From positions 1 to 39,811 of the forward strand of contig VBIL01000161.1 of the NCBI GenBank assembly GCA_005879975.1: a stretch of DNA of 39,811 nt, written 5' to 3'. Position 1 is the stretch's first letter. The number at the start of each line of letters is the position of its first letter. A model generated the notes under the pieces. It worked only from the letters and a program-made list of their open reading frames with translations, was not told the DNA's origin and searched no databases. The DNA is from Chloroflexota bacterium. Lineage in GTDB: Bacteria; Chloroflexota; Limnocylindria; P2-11E. A program made the position numbers and the translations under genes. This document shows, piece after piece, positions 35,374 through 39,811 of this stretch.

Positions 35374-35435
35374 CGGACCCTCGGTCGCTTGCACGCCCGC
35401 TAGGTCAACAGCCGGTCAACAGGTCAATGCGTCAA
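35374..35435. repeat. Two short direct-repeat arrays upstream of the REC-GGDDF gene
   Basis: 8-bp tandem CTCGGACC x2 plus CTCGGTCG (35374-35397), then four GTCAA units (TTGAC on minus) at 35404, 35415, 35423 and 35431. Confidence 0.7.
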
Positions 35436-36328
35436 CGCTGGCGGGCCTCTACTCCGGAGAGGCGCTCGATCACTTTGAGCAGCGCGTGGTTTCCCTCGCG
35501 TCCGCCGCCGTCGTGCTGCAGCGCGTTGTACAGGGCGTGCACGAGGGCGGTCCCGGGCAGAGAAACGTGGTCGACGAACGCGTTGTCGAGCACGAGGCGC
35601 AGATCCTTCTGCTGAAGATCGACCATGAAGCCCGGACGGAAATCACCGGCGAGCATCTTCGGCGCGTAGTTCTGCATCGCCCACGACGAGCCGGCACCGC
35701 CCGCGATGACCTGGCGCGTGCGCTCGAGATCGATGCCCTGGGCTTTCGCGAAGACAAGGGCCTCGGAGACGCCGAGGTTGTTGATGGCGACGGCGATCTG
35801 GTTCGCGAGCTTGCAGGCCTGGCCCGCGCCGTGATCGCCGATGTGGATGATCGTCTTGCCAAGAGCCTGGAAGAGCGGCATGGCGCGCTTCACGTCGGCC
35901 TCGTCCCCGCCGACCATGATCGCGAGCCTGGCTTCGATCGCACCGACCTCGCCGCCCGATACCGGCGCGTCGAGTGTGCGGAAGGGCGGCCGGTTCGCGG
36001 CCGCGCGCTTCGCGAGGTCGCGCGTCGCTGCAGGACTGATGGTGCTCATATCGATCGCCAGCAATCCTTCGTGTGCACCGCTCGCGATGCCGTCGGCGCC
36101 GAACATGACGGCCTCGACGTCGGGCGTGTTTGTGACCATCGTCACCACGATGTCGCTGCGTTCGGCGACTTCGCGGGGGGTGCGAACGGCCGTCGCACCG
36201 GCATCCGCAAGCGGCTTCGCGCGATCGATCGTCCGATTCGTGACCGTGACGGCGAAGCCCGCCTTCAGCGCGTTGCGCGCCATCGGGGTGCCCATGATCC
36301 CGAGGCCCACGAAGCCGACGCGCTCCAT
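35432..36328 (-). CDS. NAD(P)-dependent beta-hydroxyacid dehydrogenase (2-hydroxy-3-oxopropionate reductase/3-HIBADH family)
   Basis: 'RVGFVGLGIMGTPMARNALKAGFAVTVTNRT', 'LDAPVSGGEVGAIEARLAIMVGG', 'GDHGAGQACKLANQIAVAINNLGVSEAL'. Confidence 0.93.
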   Translation of the reverse strand: MERVGFVGLGIMGTPMARNALKAGFAVTVTNRTIDRAKPLADAGATAVRTPREVAERSDIVVTMVTNTPDVEAVMFGADGIASGAHEGLLAIDMSTISPAATRDLAKRAAANRPPFRTLDAPVSGGEVGAIEARLAIMVGGDEADVKRAMPLFQALGKTIIHIGDHGAGQACKLANQIAVAINNLGVSEALVFAKAQGIDLERTRQVIAGGAGSSWAMQNYAPKMLAGDFRPGFMVDLQQKDLRLVLDNAFVDHVSLPGTALVHALYNALQHDGGGREGNHALLKVIERLSGVEARQR

Positions 36329-36331
36329 CAG

Positions 36332-36682
36332 CTAGTTCTTTTGGATGTCATCGTCGCGCGAGAGAAAGACGGTGCGGTCGCCGCTCTCCTCGGACACCAG
36401 GAAGGTGCCTTCTTCCTTCTCGTCCACATTCACCGATGCGACCAGGAGCTCGTCGGTCACGTGGAGAAAGCCCTGAGTGCGCGCGAGCTCGTTCGCGATG
36501 GCCTCGGAGAGCGAGTCCTCCTCGAACGAGTCAACGAGCAGCGTGCGCGCCTTCTTCACAAGCGCGAAGAATTCGAGCGGTTCGAAACGGCGCTCGTGCG
36601 CGAGAAGCACCGCGGTGCCGAGCTCCTCATCGCCTTCATGGATCTCGTAGAAGAACATCTGCGACGGTCGAGCGTACCCCAT
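36332..36682 (-). CDS. Hypothetical protein (116 aa)
   Basis: MGYARPSQMFFYEIHEGDEELGTAVLLAHERRFEPLEFFALVKKARTLLVDSFEEDSLSEAIANELARTQGFLHVTDELLVASVNVDEKEEGTFLVSEES...; divergent from tig, 3 nt before the downstream gene. Confidence 0.7.
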   Translation of the reverse strand: MGYARPSQMFFYEIHEGDEELGTAVLLAHERRFEPLEFFALVKKARTLLVDSFEEDSLSEAIANELARTQGFLHVTDELLVASVNVDEKEEGTFLVSEESGDRTVFLSRDDDIQKN

Positions 36683-36700
36683 TAAACTCAGAGCATCTCC

Positions 36701-38134
36701 ATGCCGGAATCCCCGAAGGCTGCTCCGTCGTCCGTCAAGCACACCCTCCGTCGTGAGGCGGGTTCGCGGGTGACGCTCGACGTCGAAGTCGAAGCGGAGC
36801 GCCTCGCGCGCGCCGCGGATGCCGCGTTCGCGAAACACGTCCAGCACGCCAAGATCCCTGGCTTCCGGCCGGGCAAGGCGCCGCGCGCGATGTACGAGCG
36901 CACGTACGGCAAAGTGCATCTTTGGGAAGACGCGGCCGATGACCTGATGGATCAGACGTACCGCGAGATCGTTGACGCGGAGGGGATCGAGCCGATCGAC
37001 CGGCCCGACGCGAAGGTCACTCAGCTCGAGGAAGGCAAGCCGCTTCGCTACACCGCGACTGTCGTCGTCCGCCCCGAAGTTGGGCTCGGGGACTACCTCG
37101 CGCACGGCGCGAAGGTCGACCCAGCGCCTCCTGGGGAGGAGAACATCGAGCGGACGATCGCGGCGATGCGGGAGAGTCATGCGCAGCTGCGGCCGGTCGA
37201 TCGGCCCGCAGAGAGCGGCGACATTCTGACCGTCGACATTGACGCGTCCCTACCCGGGAAGGCTCTGCCGCCCTTCGCTCGGAACGCGCACATCGAGGCG
37301 GGCAAGGATCTCGGCATCAGTGGCCTCGGCGAGGCACTCGTCGGCATGAAGGCCGGCGAGGAGAAGAAGGTCGACCTCACCTTCCCCGACGACGCGAGCG
37401 AGGGTGAGCTCACCGGGAAGACCGGGACCTTCAGCATCCGACCCTCGCAGGTCGCGGAAAAGGTCCTTCCGCCGCTCGACGACGAGTTCGCCAAGACGGT
37501 GGGCGTCGCCGATCTCGCCGGCCTGCGCAAGGCGGTGCGCAACGAGCTCGCACACGCCGCCTTCCACGAAGCGCGCGACGAGGCTGCGGAGCGCGCGGTG
37601 GAACACGCGCTCGCCACTTCGCAGGTCGAGATCCCCGAGGTCCTCGTCGAAGACGAGGTCGATCACCTGGTCGCTGATCTCAAGGCCCGCGTGAAGGAGG
37701 AGGGGATCACGTTCGAGAAATTCCTCCTGCAGGCTCGCAAGACCGAAGAAGAGATCCGCAAGGAGTGGCGGCCGATCGCGGAACGGCGCGCCAAGTCGCT
37801 CCTCGTGCTCGACGCGATCGCGCGCAAGGAAAGCGTGACCGTCAGTGGTGAGGAGCTGGCCGCGTCCGCCGCGGCGACGCCGCTCGCGCAGGTCGATCCG
37901 CAGGCGCTCCGCTCTCCGGCGGTCCTCGCGTCACTGGCGCGTTCGATACGCAACCGCAAGACCGTGGACAAGCTCGTCGGGCTCGACTCTCCGGACGCCG
38001 AACGCGAGGCGATCAAGAAGGCCGGCGGGGACGTCGAGGAGGAGCCGAAGAAACCCGAGATCATCATTCCTGAGACGAGCGACGCGACGACCGAAGGTCG
38101 CGAGGCGATCAGAGCGTTGCTCGAGAAGAAGTAG
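36701..38134 (+). CDS. tig: Trigger factor (ribosome-associated chaperone/PPIase)
   Basis: 'RVTLDVEVEAERLARAADAAFAKHVQHAKIPGFRPGKAPRAMYERTYGK', 'GLGEALVGMKAGEEKKVDLTFPDD', 'LPPLDDEFAKTVGVADLAGLRKAVRNEL'. Confidence 0.95.
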   Translation: MPESPKAAPSSVKHTLRREAGSRVTLDVEVEAERLARAADAAFAKHVQHAKIPGFRPGKAPRAMYERTYGKVHLWEDAADDLMDQTYREIVDAEGIEPIDRPDAKVTQLEEGKPLRYTATVVVRPEVGLGDYLAHGAKVDPAPPGEENIERTIAAMRESHAQLRPVDRPAESGDILTVDIDASLPGKALPPFARNAHIEAGKDLGISGLGEALVGMKAGEEKKVDLTFPDDASEGELTGKTGTFSIRPSQVAEKVLPPLDDEFAKTVGVADLAGLRKAVRNELAHAAFHEARDEAAERAVEHALATSQVEIPEVLVEDEVDHLVADLKARVKEEGITFEKFLLQARKTEEEIRKEWRPIAERRAKSLLVLDAIARKESVTVSGEELAASAAATPLAQVDPQALRSPAVLASLARSIRNRKTVDKLVGLDSPDAEREAIKKAGGDVEEEPKKPEIIIPETSDATTEGREAIRALLEKK

Positions 38135-38151
38135 CGTGCCTAGCGCCCGCC

Positions 38152-39150
38152 TCAGCGGATAACCGCACCAGCCCAATACCAACGGTCGCCGTTCGCGCGA
38201 AGCAAAAGGTCCACTTCTTCGGCCGTCTTTCCGGGCCGCGTCCAGCTCGAGCGGACATATCGGCTGTCGCCCCCGTACTCGAGCAGCGGCCTCGGGCTGA
38301 CGCTCACCGCGAGGCCAGCGGCCAGATCGCGCCGCAGTTCCTCGGCGTAAGCGACGGCCGGCGCGATGCTTGCGTCAGAGCCGTAGGAGCCTTGCAAGAC
38401 GCAGCTGCCGAGTTGCTCGGCCAACGCCGTCACGTCCTTCTTCGCGAAACCCGCCGCGAGCGCGTCGGCGACGGACTCAGGCGACCGGGGGGTCAGCGGC
38501 GCAGCCGTGGGCGTAGACGCGCGCTCTGACTCGGTAAGCAGGTGGAACGAGCCGACGATCGCCTTCATTGCGGGCACGTTCGTCTGATCGGTGGAGGTCA
38601 GGTAATAGGTCACCACGTACGCGCGATCACCGGAAGTCACGGCGATGTCTTGTCTTTGTTCACCCCGGATCCCCTCGTAGGCGGCGGCGACGGCCGGTCG
38701 GCCGTCCAGGGTCGCTCTGGTGACCGGCGCTTCTGGTGTCTGGGCAAATCCCAGCCCGCCTTGTGCCGCCCACTGCTCGACCGGAAGCTTCTCCGGGTTG
38801 GGGACGACCAGAACGATGACTCCGTCGAACGGGTAGCCAGATCCCCAACGCTCGTCGCGCTCGGACGCCGCCACGAAGATCTGCTGGCTGACGATGGTGC
38901 TCGCGGGATAGAGCTGGCTTTCGGTCGAATTACAAGAGCGCCGCCACGGACGTGGAAGCTCTAGACGGTATCCCTCCGCCGCGTTCTGGTATACGGGCGT
39001 CGTCAGCGGGCTTGCGGCCGGCGACGCCGTGGCTGCTCCGGTCTGGACCCCGACCGTCGGGGTTTCTGTCGGTACCCGCGAGGGCGGCGTCGTTGCCGGA
39101 GCGACGCACGCCGACAGCAGGCTCGCGAGCACTACGGCGCGGCGGATCAC
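38152..39150 (-). CDS. Putative lipoprotein of unknown function
   Basis: Signal peptide and lipobox 'MIRRAVVLASLLSACVAP' followed by a Thr/Pro-rich linker. Confidence 0.75.
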   Translation of the reverse strand: MIRRAVVLASLLSACVAPATTPPSRVPTETPTVGVQTGAATASPAASPLTTPVYQNAAEGYRLELPRPWRRSCNSTESQLYPASTIVSQQIFVAASERDERWGSGYPFDGVIVLVVPNPEKLPVEQWAAQGGLGFAQTPEAPVTRATLDGRPAVAAAYEGIRGEQRQDIAVTSGDRAYVVTYYLTSTDQTNVPAMKAIVGSFHLLTESERASTPTAAPLTPRSPESVADALAAGFAKKDVTALAEQLGSCVLQGSYGSDASIAPAVAYAEELRRDLAAGLAVSVSPRPLLEYGGDSRYVRSSWTRPGKTAEEVDLLLRANGDRWYWAGAVIR

Positions 39151-39248
39151 GTGGCGAGCCTAAGGGTGGCGGATCACCCAAGACGGTCAAACCGTCTCGA
39201 TCCGCACCGCCGGACGAGCGACGCGCCCGCGCCGCGGTCAGCCAGCCG

Positions 39249-39811
39249 TTAGGCCAGGTATTTGCGGAACCACTCGATCGTGGCGACCCAGGCCTTCTGC
39301 GCCTGCGTCGCGTTGTAGCGATCGCCGTTGGTGTCGTTATGGAAGGCGTGGTTCACGCCGGGATAGACGGTGATCTGGTACGGAACCCCCGCCTTCTTGA
39401 GCTGCTCCTCCATCTGCGGTGCGGTGCCGGTGATCCGCGTGTCGAGCTCGGCGTAGACCGCCGAGACCGCGCTCTTCGTCTTGGCGATGTCCGCGAAGTT
39501 CGCGGGCTGCGGACCGTAGAACGGCACGGCCGCTTTGAGGTCGGCCGCCGCCGCGACCAGGTTCCATACCTCGCCCCCGCCGAAGCAGAATCCGACCACG
39601 CCGAGCGCGCCCGTGGTCTGCCCGCGGAGATAGGTCATCGTCGCGTTGTGGTCGGAGAGCTTGTCCGCGATGGAGCGCTTGCCGAGCTCGGCGTTGTAGG
39701 CCGCGCTATCGGTGAGCTTGTCCGCCCCTCCGGCCCGCGCCGCGAGGTCGATGTTGACCGCGACGAATCCGGCGGTCGCGACCCGGCGCACGACGTCGCG
39801 AATGTGCTCGG
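39249..39811 (-). CDS. Dienelactone hydrolase family protein (5' truncated by window edge)
   Basis: Open to the window end (EHIRDVVRRVATAGFVAVNIDL); 'LGVVGFCFGGGEVWNLVAA', 'AAVPFYGPQP', 'YPGVNHAFHNDTNGDRYNATQAQKAW'. Confidence 0.92.
   Translation of the reverse strand, partial: EHIRDVVRRVATAGFVAVNIDLAARAGGADKLTDSAAYNAELGKRSIADKLSDHNATMTYLRGQTTGALGVVGFCFGGGEVWNLVAAAADLKAAVPFYGPQPANFADIAKTKSAVSAVYAELDTRITGTAPQMEEQLKKAGVPYQITVYPGVNHAFHNDTNGDRYNATQAQKAWVATIEWFRKYLA

Noticed and set aside
35374-35435. CRISPR array
   Set aside because: Units are 5-8 bp with 0-6 bp spacing, far too short for CRISPR repeats and spacers.
1-39811. Prophage, transposon, integron or defence island
   Set aside because: No integrase, transposase, phage structural genes, restriction-modification or toxin-antitoxin pairs recognised. 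The two tRNAs show no flanking attachment-site-like repeats or integrases.

Overview
This is a high-GC, gene-dense bacterial chromosome segment. The gene content (LysW-type lysine/arginine pathway, B12-dependent NrdJ, DUF5667, DUF5679, GerW-like) suggests Chloroflexota or a relative, but that is inference. No phage, transposon, CRISPR array or rRNA was seen. In order, the window contains: polysaccharide genes (glycosyltransferase fragment, CapD/FlaA1-like epimerase, RmlD-like reductase); a NarL/NarX-type two-component system downstream of an Ala-rich DivIVA-like coiled-coil gene; divergent genes for a tail-anchored degenerate receiver and a small protein that appears to share a C-terminal domain with the coiled-coil protein; a class III aminotransferase; B12-dependent nrdJ behind a structured leader with an unannotated 31-codon ORF; VanW, DUF5667 and GT87 proteins; CinA with an eroded C-terminal domain; DUF5679; a CBS protein; tRNA-Lys(CTT); an F420/deazaflavin-type nitroreductase; a diheme cytochrome c; a GT2; a GAF-GGDEF protein; a LysW operon (lysW-X-Y-VOC-Z-J-K); a cyclic-nucleotide module (frameshifted CHASE2-adenylate cyclase, NKFDE-type GAF, GAF-HD-GYP, MBL hydrolase); a GerW-like protein; tRNA-Leu(TAG); a REC-GGDDF protein; a GarR-like dehydrogenase; trigger factor; a lipoprotein; and a partial dienelactone hydrolase. 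The best candidates for something new are the nrdJ leader (small ORF with a hexa-leucine run whose codons can pair with its own Shine-Dalgarno), the cyclic-nucleotide module, and the coiled-coil/two-component/degenerate-receiver locus. All calls come from reading the sequence; no database search was run.
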